Source of the DNA: Thermoprotei archaeon | GTDB taxonomy: Archaea > Thermoproteota > Thermoprotei > Thermofilales > Thermofilaceae | Length of the DNA: 15,796 nt | Reading direction: 5' to 3' | Assembly: GCA_003649495.1 (NCBI GenBank) | Contig: QMRZ01000024.1 | Span: 1 to 15,796 of the forward strand | Shown: one piece after another, positions 6,821 to 12,634 of the stretch | Position numbering within the stretch: position 1 is the stretch's first letter | Layout of the letters: the number at the start of each line of letters is the position of its first letter | Translations under genes and position numbers: made by a program | Notes under the pieces: model-generated | Told to the model about the DNA's origin: nothing | The model's input: only the letters and a program-made list of their open reading frames with translations | The model's database searches: none

Positions 6821-8052
6821 CTCGGGCCTCCAACTAGCACGGCGAGAGCCAGGGCGGCCAGCACGACCAGTATGTCATCCTCGAAGGTGGCTAGAGCCTC
6901 AGCCATCATGCCCGCCCCTGCAGCCGCTAGGGCGGGGGCGGGCTCGGCTACTAACAGCGATAGGGTCGCGGCGGCTGTAAAGCCTGCTAAGGTCCCCTCA
7001 ACCTTCTTAGCCTTATTGTGTGGATAGGGATGGCCCGGGATTAGGGAGTTGATGAGCCCAGCTACGCCATCACCCACCGCTAGGACTATGATCCCCAGGG
7101 CAGGGAGAGGCGGAGGTGCCAGTACTGCCATCATCATCCCACTCGCGTAGGCTAGGGGGGAGAGAGCGAAACCTGCGAGCTCACGCCCCCTGGCAGCTGC
7201 CTTTACTACGTCGGTTATGAGGGGGACGCTGATCCCCAGTATCCTTAAGCCCTCAGCTACGGCATAGAGAGCTGCGGCAGACGCTACTAAGGCTTGGACC
7301 GCCTCGGGAGAGACGGCGTAGAGGGGGGCTAGCAGTACGCCTGCCACGTGTATGGCCTTCCTAAGCATGATCCGGCGAGTGTCACGCCGCGGCTTAACTC
7401 CCCGCGTAAGCAGGTCTATCACTGGCTTCAGGCTATCACCCTCCACTATCACATCCGCCTTTGCGGCTACCGCGGAGTCAGGGTTGAAGCCTATCAAGAA
7501 GTTACTAACTTCGCGAAGCTGTAGGTTATTCCAGTCATCCGCCACTACTATAACCTTCTCTCCCTCCCTAACGTGCTTACGGACGAGCCTCACCTTGCCC
7601 CCCTCCTCAGCACACGTCAAGTCACCAACGCCCAGGATCCTCCCCCTAGAGTCTAAGAGCACCTCAACGCCGTAACCCGCCTCCGCTCCAGCCTTGCGCG
7701 CCATTTCCTCAACTACCTGCTGCGGAGCCCCTGAGCTCACCAGCAGTAGCCTATAACCTGCCTCGCTCAGCGTCCTGAGTTCGTGGAGCCTCACTTCAAC
7801 TCGACTCAGGTCGTAGCACGCTAATATTTCGGCTAGCCTCATGCCCCTCAGGTCTTCGTAGAAGCCCCTTATCACCTCTTCAAGCCTCTTAAGCCTCAGC
7901 TCGTACACTAAGCCCCGCAGCGCATTCCTGAGAAGCCAGAGTATGCCCATCCTCCCAGCCAAGCGTAACAGGAGGACTGCCTTCCGCGGCAGTAGGACCC
8001 CCTCAACATCGATTACCACCAAGCCGCGCCCAGCCCCTCGCGAGCCCCCCAC
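6817..8052 (-). CDS. Fusion of a HAD-family phosphatase and a polyprenol/dolichol-kinase-like membrane domain
   Basis: The 411-residue protein has two domains. Residues 10-215 form a SerB-like HAD phosphatase: motif I VIDVEGVL (13-20; Asp15, Glu17), motif II LLVSSGA (103-109), a Lys near 153-159, and motif IV VVADDWNNLQ (169-178). Asp172 is kept, but the usual second Asp of GDxxND is Asn176. Residues 230-410 are hydrophobic with about six membrane segments. They carry AVGDGVAGLINSLIPG (325-340) and NKAKKVEGTLAG (346-357), resembling the GD...K-EGSxAG signature of the dolichol kinase/phytol kinase/CDP-diglyceride synthase superfamily. A role in making or dephosphorylating a lipid carrier phosphate is inference. 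The GTG start lies 26 bases after TATA box CCTTATAG (8075-8082). A GTG twelve codons in is an alternative. Confidence 0.8.
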   Translation of the reverse strand: MGGSRGAGRGLVVIDVEGVLLPRKAVLLLRLAGRMGILWLLRNALRGLVYELRLKRLEEVIRGFYEDLRGMRLAEILACYDLSRVEVRLHELRTLSEAGYRLLLVSSGAPQQVVEEMARKAGAEAGYGVEVLLDSRGRILGVGDLTCAEEGGKVRLVRKHVREGEKVIVVADDWNNLQLREVSNFLIGFNPDSAVAAKADVIVEGDSLKPVIDLLTRGVKPRRDTRRIMLRKAIHVAGVLLAPLYAVSPEAVQALVASAAALYAVAEGLRILGISVPLITDVVKAAARGRELAGFALSPLAYASGMMMAVLAPPPLPALGIIVLAVGDGVAGLINSLIPGHPYPHNKAKKVEGTLAGFTAAATLSLLVAEPAPALAAAGAGMMAEALATFEDDILVVLAALALAVLVGGPS

Positions 8053-8063
8053 AGGTCAACGGG

Positions 8064-8082
8064 CTTATTAGGCGCTATAAGG
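8064..8082. promoter_or_regulatory. Overlapping divergent promoters for the HAD/kinase and dph2 genes
   Basis: CTTATTAGG on the plus strand (8064-8072) is about 26 bases before the dph2 ATG. CCTTATAG on the minus strand (8075-8082) is about 26 bases before the HAD/kinase GTG. The boxes are two bases apart, so the two transcripts overlap at their 5' ends and polymerases may compete. Confidence 0.55.
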
Positions 8083-8092
8083 ATGCCTCACG

Positions 8093-9145
8093 ATGGCATG
8101 TATTGAATGTGGCTATCTACTGGAGGAGGAGCGCATAACTAAGTGGGCTAAGCGCCACGGGTATAGGAGGCTATTAATCCAGGCGCCAGACGGCATTAAG
8201 CGCTGCCTCTCAAGCTTAATTGAGAAGCTAGAGGATGAGGGCCTTGAGGTACTGCTGTCTGGGAGCCACACGTGGGGCGGGTGCGATGTAGTGATGGATG
8301 AGGCAGAGACGCTAGGCGCTGACGCTATAGTCCACATCGGGCATCATGGGCCGGTGCGTTTCAAGCCTCCTCCCAATATTCTATTCATAGCAGCTCACTC
8401 GAGAGTAGAGATAGCTAACGTTGTCGAGGAGGCCGCGCTTAGGCTTGCTCGAGAAGGAGTGAGGAGTGTAGGGCTCCTTACCACCGTCCAGCATGCACAC
8501 CTGCTCGAGAGGGCTGAGGCGATCCTTAGGGATTGTGGGCTGGAGGTCGAGTTGCCGAGGAGCCCAGACCCCTACATGTGGAGGGGCTTAATTACTGGGT
8601 GTGACATAAGGGCGGCGGAGTCCATTAAGGAGGAGGTGGACGCATTCCTAGTAGTGTGTGGAGGTACGTTCCACGCCACAGGTGTGGCGCTGGCGACTGG
8701 TTCCGAGGTCATAGTAGCCGACCCCTACGCTGGCAAGGTGGTAAGCGTTGAGAGGGAGGCTAGGAGGGCCATGGCAGTGAGGCTATCTCAGCTCTCAAAG
8801 GCGTTCGAGGCCAGAGAGGCTGTCGTGCTAGTCTCCACGAAGCCTGGCCAGCGGGTTGGAGTCGACGTGCTGAGGAATGTTAAGGAGCTGCTTGAGGGGA
8901 GGGGGATTAGGTGTAGAGTGCTCGTGGTGAATGATGTGGAGAGGAGTGTGTTGGAGGATTACGGACCTGCAGACCTCTACGTGAACACTGCGTGTCCCCG
9001 CCTCGCGATCGATGACTACGAGTTATTCCCTGGCCCCGTGATTAACTTAGGCGAGATCCACTACCTGCTTAAGGGCGATCTCAGCAGCTATACGCCGAAG
9101 GACGCATTTATGCAGAGGCTCCCAAGCCACATTAAGCCTCCTTGA
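8093..9145 (+). CDS. dph2: Diphthamide biosynthesis enzyme Dph2 (3-amino-3-carboxypropyltransferase)
   Basis: Archaeal Dph2 moves the 3-amino-3-carboxypropyl group of S-adenosylmethionine onto a histidine of elongation factor 2, the first step of diphthamide synthesis. It uses an unusual radical SAM chemistry with a [4Fe-4S] cluster. The 350-residue product has the three dispersed cluster cysteines expected of the family, one per repeated domain: Cys64 (TWGGCDV), Cys170 (LITGCDI) and Cys301 (NTACPRL). Further conserved stretches are QAPDGIK (30-36), HIGHHGP (81-87), VCGGTFHATG (188-197), VSTKPGQR (247-254) and PGPVINLGEI (313-322). The ATG is 26 bases after a TATA box, giving a leaderless mRNA. 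The Cys3/Cys6 pair at the extreme N terminus is unusual but not obviously functional. The 3' end overlaps the endonuclease IV-like gene by 14 bases. Confidence 0.95.
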   Translation: MACIECGYLLEEERITKWAKRHGYRRLLIQAPDGIKRCLSSLIEKLEDEGLEVLLSGSHTWGGCDVVMDEAETLGADAIVHIGHHGPVRFKPPPNILFIAAHSRVEIANVVEEAALRLAREGVRSVGLLTTVQHAHLLERAEAILRDCGLEVELPRSPDPYMWRGLITGCDIRAAESIKEEVDAFLVVCGGTFHATGVALATGSEVIVADPYAGKVVSVEREARRAMAVRLSQLSKAFEAREAVVLVSTKPGQRVGVDVLRNVKELLEGRGIRCRVLVVNDVERSVLEDYGPADLYVNTACPRLAIDDYELFPGPVINLGEIHYLLKGDLSSYTPKDAFMQRLPSHIKPP

Positions 9146-9989
9146 GTAGTCGCTCGTAGCTGTTCTTGAGCAGTAGCGCGTCATCCTCCAGGCTGGGGCT
9201 CTCACATATAAGCACGCCTTTAACCCCGAAGTCCCTGAGGACCTTAAGCAGATCCACGTAGTTAAAGTCGGACTCCTCCAAGTTCAAGTGCCTGATCTCC
9301 CCCTTCTCCCCGTACTCTATCCCCGATACGTGCATGTGCATGTTCTCGAGAGCCTCCCTTCCCAATACCTCTTCAATCCTAGCCAGCACCTCACTGAACT
9401 CCTCGTAGCTGTTAATCCTCCCACCGCTTCTAGCATGCATGTGGGCGAAATCCACAACTGGCAACACCATCTCCAGCTCGCTGCTGAGTCTCAATAGCTC
9501 TTCTAGCGTCCCAAACTCTGAGAGTGAGCCCGTCGTCTCAGGCCTCAGCCATATCTCCACACCCTGATCCTGAAGCCTCTTCAAAATCTCCTTTAGAGAG
9601 CTCTTGACAAGGGAGTACACCTCACTGGGCTCCCTACCCATGTAGTATGCCGCGTGGAAACACACGCTCCATGCTCCCGCAATGCTCCCCACTACAGCCG
9701 CGCGGTAGACGCGCTCGGCACTAGCCTTAGCCTTCTCCACATCGGGCGATGCCAGGTTCACGTAGTATGGCGCATGGACTGTTAACGCTACATCCAAGCT
9801 CTCAGCCACCTTTCTCACATCTCTAGCCGAGGCCTCGGTCAGGCTTATCCTCCTCACGAACTCTATTTCCATCGCGTCTAAGCCCAGCGCCTTCACCTCC
9901 ATCACGCCACGCTTAGTGCTCCTGGCCTTAGCTCTGCGAGGAATGCCAGCTGGGCCGAAGCGGAGCTTATCGGGCCTCCACATAGCCAC
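9132..9989 (-). CDS. Endonuclease IV-like TIM-barrel metalloprotein
   Basis: The 285-residue protein belongs to the AP endonuclease family 2 (Nfo) fold. In Nfo the zinc ligands cut DNA beside abasic sites. Most ligands are identifiable with Nfo-like spacing: His72 (TVHAPY), His112 (FHAAYY), Glu151 (RPETTG), Asp180 and His183 (VVDFAHMHA), His218/220 (MHMHVSG), His234 (EIRHLNL) and Glu263 (ICESPS). The Asp that normally sits two residues before the His in the DxH motif of Nfo is Ile here, with Glu231 next to it. The protein also begins LRFGPAGIPRRAKA, common in archaeal members of uncertain activity. It may be an AP endonuclease or a sugar-phosphate TIM-barrel relative. The GTG at 9989 or the ATG two codons on is the start. 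Confidence 0.8.
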   Translation of the reverse strand: MAMWRPDKLRFGPAGIPRRAKARSTKRGVMEVKALGLDAMEIEFVRRISLTEASARDVRKVAESLDVALTVHAPYYVNLASPDVEKAKASAERVYRAAVVGSIAGAWSVCFHAAYYMGREPSEVYSLVKSSLKEILKRLQDQGVEIWLRPETTGSLSEFGTLEELLRLSSELEMVLPVVDFAHMHARSGGRINSYEEFSEVLARIEEVLGREALENMHMHVSGIEYGEKGEIRHLNLEESDFNYVDLLKVLRDFGVKGVLICESPSLEDDALLLKNSYERLLKEA

Positions 9990-10010
9990 CGCCGCCGGAT
10001 AACTGAGGGG

Positions 10011-10029
10011 CGGTAAGATAACCTTACCG
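10011..10029. repeat. Perfect 7-bp inverted repeat in a divergent promoter region
   Basis: CGGTAAG, a five-base spacer ATAAC, then CTTACCG form a 19-bp palindrome. It overlaps the TATA-like sequence (GGTTATCTTA, minus, 10014-10023) of the endonuclease IV-like gene and lies 57-99 bases before the possible starts of the adjacent Lrp/AsnC gene. Its size and position suit an operator for a dimeric regulator, most simply the neighbouring Lrp protein, but binding is inferred. Confidence 0.5.
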
Positions 10030-10109
10030 GTCGGCTTAACGCCAAAAGAGTTAGAGCTTGCTGCGCAATGCCAAGATTAAAATACTTAGAGTTTGAGATG
10101 GCAGACGAG

Positions 10110-10544
10110 ATGAGCTCGGTGGTTGATGAGAAGGACCTTGAAATAATAAGGTTATTGGAGGAGAATGCGCGCATGCCGCTCACCAGGATAGCCGCGAGGG
10201 TTGGGATGAGCGATGTCGCGGTGAGGAAGAGGCTGAAGAAGTTAGAGGAGGAGGGCGTCATAAAGGCGTATAGGCCTAAGCTGGATCATGCCAAGCTGGG
10301 CTATAGGGCTAGGGCGATAATAGGCTTCGACGTAGACCCAGCTAGACTACTTGAGGTAGTGAAGAAGCTGGCTGAAAAGCCGGAAGTTAAGTTCCTGGCT
10401 ATAACGTCCGGTGACCACATGGTCATGGTCGATTACTGGGCGAGAGACAACAAGGAGCTGGAGAGCTTCATAGAGGAGCTCAGGTCCAAGTATGATGTTA
10501 GCGATATCAGGCCAGCGCTAGTGCTGGAGGTTGTAAAGGAGTAG
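10110..10544 (+). CDS. Lrp/AsnC-family transcriptional regulator
   Basis: This regulator has an N-terminal winged helix-turn-helix (DEKDLEIIRLLEENARMPLT then RIAARVGMSDVAVRKRLKKL) and a C-terminal RAM/AsnC ligand-binding domain that makes dimers and octamers (ARAIIGFDVDP... to SDIRPALVLEVV). The RAM glycine region is TSGDHMVMV. The frame opens at an ATG at 10068. A TATA box (TTAAAATA, 10077-10084) lies after that ATG and predicts a start near 10106, so the ATG at 10110 (MSSVVDEKDL, 144 residues) is preferred; the ATG at 10098 is possible. If a second TATA-like CTTAAC near 10036 is used, the 158-residue form would be made. The ligand is unknown. The 19-bp palindrome upstream is a candidate autoregulatory site. 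It converges with a second Lrp gene, with stop codons one base apart. Confidence 0.88.
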   Translation: MSSVVDEKDLEIIRLLEENARMPLTRIAARVGMSDVAVRKRLKKLEEEGVIKAYRPKLDHAKLGYRARAIIGFDVDPARLLEVVKKLAEKPEVKFLAITSGDHMVMVDYWARDNKELESFIEELRSKYDVSDIRPALVLEVVKE

Positions 10545-10545
10545 G

Positions 10546-11034
10546 TTAGGGGGGTGGAGCGGTCCCCTCATGTACCGTCTTCAGCACAAGCATAGTGTGT
10601 GTCTGCACCACATCTGGGTGCTTAGGCATGTAGCGGATGAGGAAGTTCGTCAGCTCCTCCCACTCACGGACCCAGACCTTAAGTAGCAGATCATACTCGC
10701 CGGTTATTATGTGAGCCTCCTCAACCCACGGCATGCTGCTCCTCGAATTACAGTCCGCCACTATCTTCTCAGCTAGGAGCTCCTGATTCGACTTCTCTCC
10801 CCTAAGGCCCCCCCTCCTAGCCTTAACCAGTATGAAGGCCACGAATCTGTAGCCTAGCTTGTGGGGATTGACCTGTGCCCTATACCCCTTAATGAAACCC
10901 CCGCGCTCAAGCTTCTCAAGTCTCTCAGCCAGCGTAGTCCTAGCCACACCAAGCCTCCTGGCAATTTCAGCCAGTGGCACACGCGCGTTAGTAGACAACT
11001 CCCTTAACAGCGCTCTATCCAGCTCGTCCAGCAT
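10546..11034 (-). CDS. Second Lrp/AsnC-family transcriptional regulator
   Basis: The 162-residue protein has the same layout as its convergent neighbour. It has a winged helix-turn-helix (LDELDRALLRELSTNARVP then IARRLGVARTTLAERLEKL) and a RAM domain (YRFVAFILVKA... IITGEYDLLLKVWV... THTMLVLKTV). A 15-20 residue insertion (RRGGLRGEKSNQELLAEKIV) sits in the first RAM strand-helix connection. The open frame extends upstream to 11178, but that part runs through the tRNA-Pro gene and is not coding. The ATG at 11034 gives the standard N terminus and lies 26 bases after TATA box CCTTATCTC (11057-11065), so it is taken as a leaderless start. A GTG immediately before it could also serve. The effector and targets are unknown. 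The two regulators differ clearly and are not a recent duplication. Confidence 0.88.
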   Translation of the reverse strand: MLDELDRALLRELSTNARVPLAEIARRLGVARTTLAERLEKLERGGFIKGYRAQVNPHKLGYRFVAFILVKARRGGLRGEKSNQELLAEKIVADCNSRSSMPWVEEAHIITGEYDLLLKVWVREWEELTNFLIRYMPKHPDVVQTHTMLVLKTVHEGTAPPP

Positions 11035-11056
11035 CACAACTACCACGTCGGCAGGG

Positions 11057-11065
11057 AGATAAGGA
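11057..11065 (-). promoter_or_regulatory. TATA box for the second Lrp/AsnC gene
   Basis: The minus strand reads CCTTATCTC with its centre about 26 bases before the ATG at 11034. This promoter lies between the regulator and tRNA-Pro, so the two are probably separate transcripts. Confidence 0.4.
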
Positions 11066-11098
11066 TTAGCTGAGCCCGTGTGCTCAACAGCTACGGCA

Positions 11099-11197
11099 TG
11101 GTGGGGCCGCCGGGATTTGAACCCGGGTCCCTCCGCAGCCCCTATGGGGCTTACGCGGGCCCAAGCCGCGCATCCCACCAGGCTGGACCACGGCCCC
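11099..11197 (-). tRNA. tRNA-Pro, anticodon TGG, interrupted in the variable region
   Basis: The gene reads from 11197 down to 11102, with CCA encoded at 11101-11099. The acceptor stem is GGGGCCG/CGGCCCC, typical of archaeal tRNA-Pro, with discriminator A. The D stem is GTCC/GGAT. The anticodon stem is CGCGG/CCGCG with loop CTTGGGC (anticodon TGG at 11161-11163). The T stem is CCGGG/CCCGG with loop TTCAAAT. Between the anticodon stem and T stem are 27 bases instead of the usual five. Removing 22 gives a standard 74-base tRNA. A canonical intron at 37/38 fits worse: it needs a G-U pair in the anticodon stem and leaves a seven-base variable loop. A TATA box (11218-11227, minus) is 25 bases upstream. 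Confidence 0.9.
11131..11152 (-). other. Probable 22-base non-canonical tRNA intron in the variable loop
   Basis: On the minus strand the extra bases form a GCCCC/GGGGC hairpin with an ATA loop (11138-11150), preceded by a three-base bulge TAA (11151-11153). The next bases TGCGG (11133-11137) can pair with the 3' strand of the anticodon stem, CCGCG (11154-11158). After that comes an AGG(G) bulge. This is a relaxed bulge-helix-bulge (helix, bulge, hairpin) of the kind cut by archaeal splicing endonuclease at non-canonical sites, roughly position 44-46. The exact cut sites are uncertain by one or two bases, because a symmetric cut in two three-base bulges would leave six rather than five variable-loop bases. 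Confidence 0.65.
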
Positions 11198-11217
11198 CAT
11201 AAGCTGTGGACGACGGC

Positions 11218-11227
11218 GATTATAAAG
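11218..11227 (-). promoter_or_regulatory. TATA box for tRNA-Pro
   Basis: The minus strand reads CTTTATAATC. Its centre is 25 bases before the tRNA 5' end. Confidence 0.5.
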
Positions 11228-11345
11228 TTGAAGGAGGCTTGCTGAACTATAGGCTGCGTACTGTTTGTCTAAAACCTCGGGGAATAGCTGCGTTAGACCG
11301 GGGCCAGGCTTTAGCGTCCAGGGGATCCTCTAGGGTTTAAGCCAG
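11228..11345. other. Intergenic stretch without a recognised gene
   Basis: This lies between the tRNA-Pro promoter and the end of the nuclease operon. It contains GTCTAA (11267-11272) paired with TTAGAC (11293-11298) across a 20-base loop. An overlapping alternative arm pairs CTAAAACCT (11269-11277) with AGGCTTTAG (11306-11314) with one mismatch. I find no coding region and no C/D box pair. It may hold the nuclease operon's transcript end. Confidence 0.3.
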
Positions 11346-12623
11346 CTAGTGGAATTCCAGCTCTTCCCCCTCCCTCGGGAATAACACCTCAATGCCTAAG
11401 TTTCGAGAGATCCATTCACTGAACTTAGCGCCAACCTCCTCCTCCGTGTGCACGAGGATGAGCCTCGCATCAGGGTTCAACGCCTCTAGCGCCTTCACTA
11501 ACTCGCTTCTGCCACAGTGCGAGGAGAAGTCGTACCACTCCACTCTAGCCTTAACCCTCTTCTTGAGAGTTTCGTGATCGAAGACTCCAGTCTCTATAAG
11601 CTTGCGCGCAGGCGTGTCTCTTATCAGGTAGCTGACGAAGAACACGGCGTTACGCGGATCATCCAGCAGAGCCTTCATGTAGTAGACTGAGGCTCCTCCC
11701 TTGAGCATTGCTGCTGGCGACACTATCACGGAGGGCTCTCGCGTTGCCTTCCTCCTATCCCTCCAGCCATTCACGTTCCTCGCCATGCTGCAGGCCCTCT
11801 GAAATAATCGAGGATCGCGAAGGCCATCCCTCCCATCCAGCAGTATCATGTTAACTCTACGTGCCATGCCATCCACGTACACTGGGTACTCAAGCCCGTA
11901 CTTAGCTAGGACGCACAGTATCTCCTGAGACCTGCCGACAGCAAATGCGGGAACCAGCACCGTGCCGCCCGAGTCGAGCACCTCCCTAAGATCATCAATG
12001 AATCTCTTCTCAACATCCTCCCGTCTAGGGTGATCGTACTCGGCGTAAGTGGCCTCCATTATCACGATATCGGCTCTCTTGAAGGGTTCTAAGCTGGCTC
12101 CCCTCAGGAGGCACGTGTCCACCGTGTTAAAGTCCCCGGTGTAGAGGATGTTGTACCCCGCGATCTCCAGCTCGACCATCACGCTACCTGGTATGTGGCC
12201 AGCCTCGTGAAACCTTAGGGCGACCTCGCCTTCCTCGACGACTGAGCTGGGCCTTACGGGCTCGACGCACTCTTTCATGATCCTCAGCTCCGCTGCTTCG
12301 TAAGGGGCATAGTACTTGGATAGCTTAAGGAAGTCGTTGATGAGTACATCGGCTAGAGCCATCGTGAGGCTCGTAGCGTAGAGCTTCGGGCGCGCCGAGA
12401 CGTAAAGTAGGGGGAGAGCGCCGCTGTGGTCGAGGTGTGCATGGCTGAGCACGGCCATGCTCACCTCTCTAGGTCTCACGTGAAGCGGGAACTCGGGCTC
12501 CTCCCCGCTTATATCCACGCCATAGTCCAGTAGCACGTTCAGATTCCTACTCGACACTAGTACTGCGCTCTTGCCAACCCTCCTAGCTCCTCCCAGCAGT
12601 CTAATCCTTAACTCCTCAGTCAT
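11346..12623 (-). CDS. Metallo-beta-lactamase/beta-CASP ribonuclease, aCPSF2-like
   Basis: This is a predicted zinc-dependent RNA endonuclease/exonuclease related to the cleavage factor CPSF73, acting in RNA 3'-end formation or decay. Its 425 residues lack the N-terminal KH domains of aCPSF1 and match the short aCPSF2 type. Metallo-beta-lactamase motifs are SHAHLDH (60-66), EAGHIPGS (140-147) and YTGDFN (161-166). The beta-CASP motifs are A, MEATYAE (189-195; Glu190); B, SSHCGRSEL (367-375; His369); and C, LVHTEEEVG (390-398; His392). His369 and His392 are expected in this group, and motif C His argues for RNA rather than DNA substrates. The ATG starts 11 bases after the TiaS stop behind a GGGGAGAG ribosome-binding site, so it is the last gene of an operon. 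The distinction from archaeal RNase J rests on length and motif spacing only. Confidence 0.9.
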   Translation of the reverse strand: MTEELRIRLLGGARRVGKSAVLVSSRNLNVLLDYGVDISGEEPEFPLHVRPREVSMAVLSHAHLDHSGALPLLYVSARPKLYATSLTMALADVLINDFLKLSKYYAPYEAAELRIMKECVEPVRPSSVVEEGEVALRFHEAGHIPGSVMVELEIAGYNILYTGDFNTVDTCLLRGASLEPFKRADIVIMEATYAEYDHPRREDVEKRFIDDLREVLDSGGTVLVPAFAVGRSQEILCVLAKYGLEYPVYVDGMARRVNMILLDGRDGLRDPRLFQRACSMARNVNGWRDRRKATREPSVIVSPAAMLKGGASVYYMKALLDDPRNAVFFVSYLIRDTPARKLIETGVFDHETLKKRVKARVEWYDFSSHCGRSELVKALEALNPDARLILVHTEEEVGAKFSEWISRNLGIEVLFPREGEELEFH

Positions 12624-12634
12624 TTCTCTCTCCC

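Noticed and set aside
11131..11165. Canonical intron at position 37/38 in tRNA-Pro, or a long (type II) variable arm
   Set aside because: The canonical model needs a G-U pair in the anticodon stem and leaves a seven-base variable loop. The type II model does not fit a TGG anticodon or the eleven unpaired bases left over.
11035..11178. N-terminal extension of the second Lrp regulator
   Set aside because: It reads through the tRNA-Pro gene, and the ATG at 11034 gives the standard Lrp start.
11267..11314. Possible small guide RNA with hairpin arms
   Set aside because: No C/D box pair or kink-turn is present, the hairpin is too small for an archaeal H/ACA RNA, and no promoter is evident.
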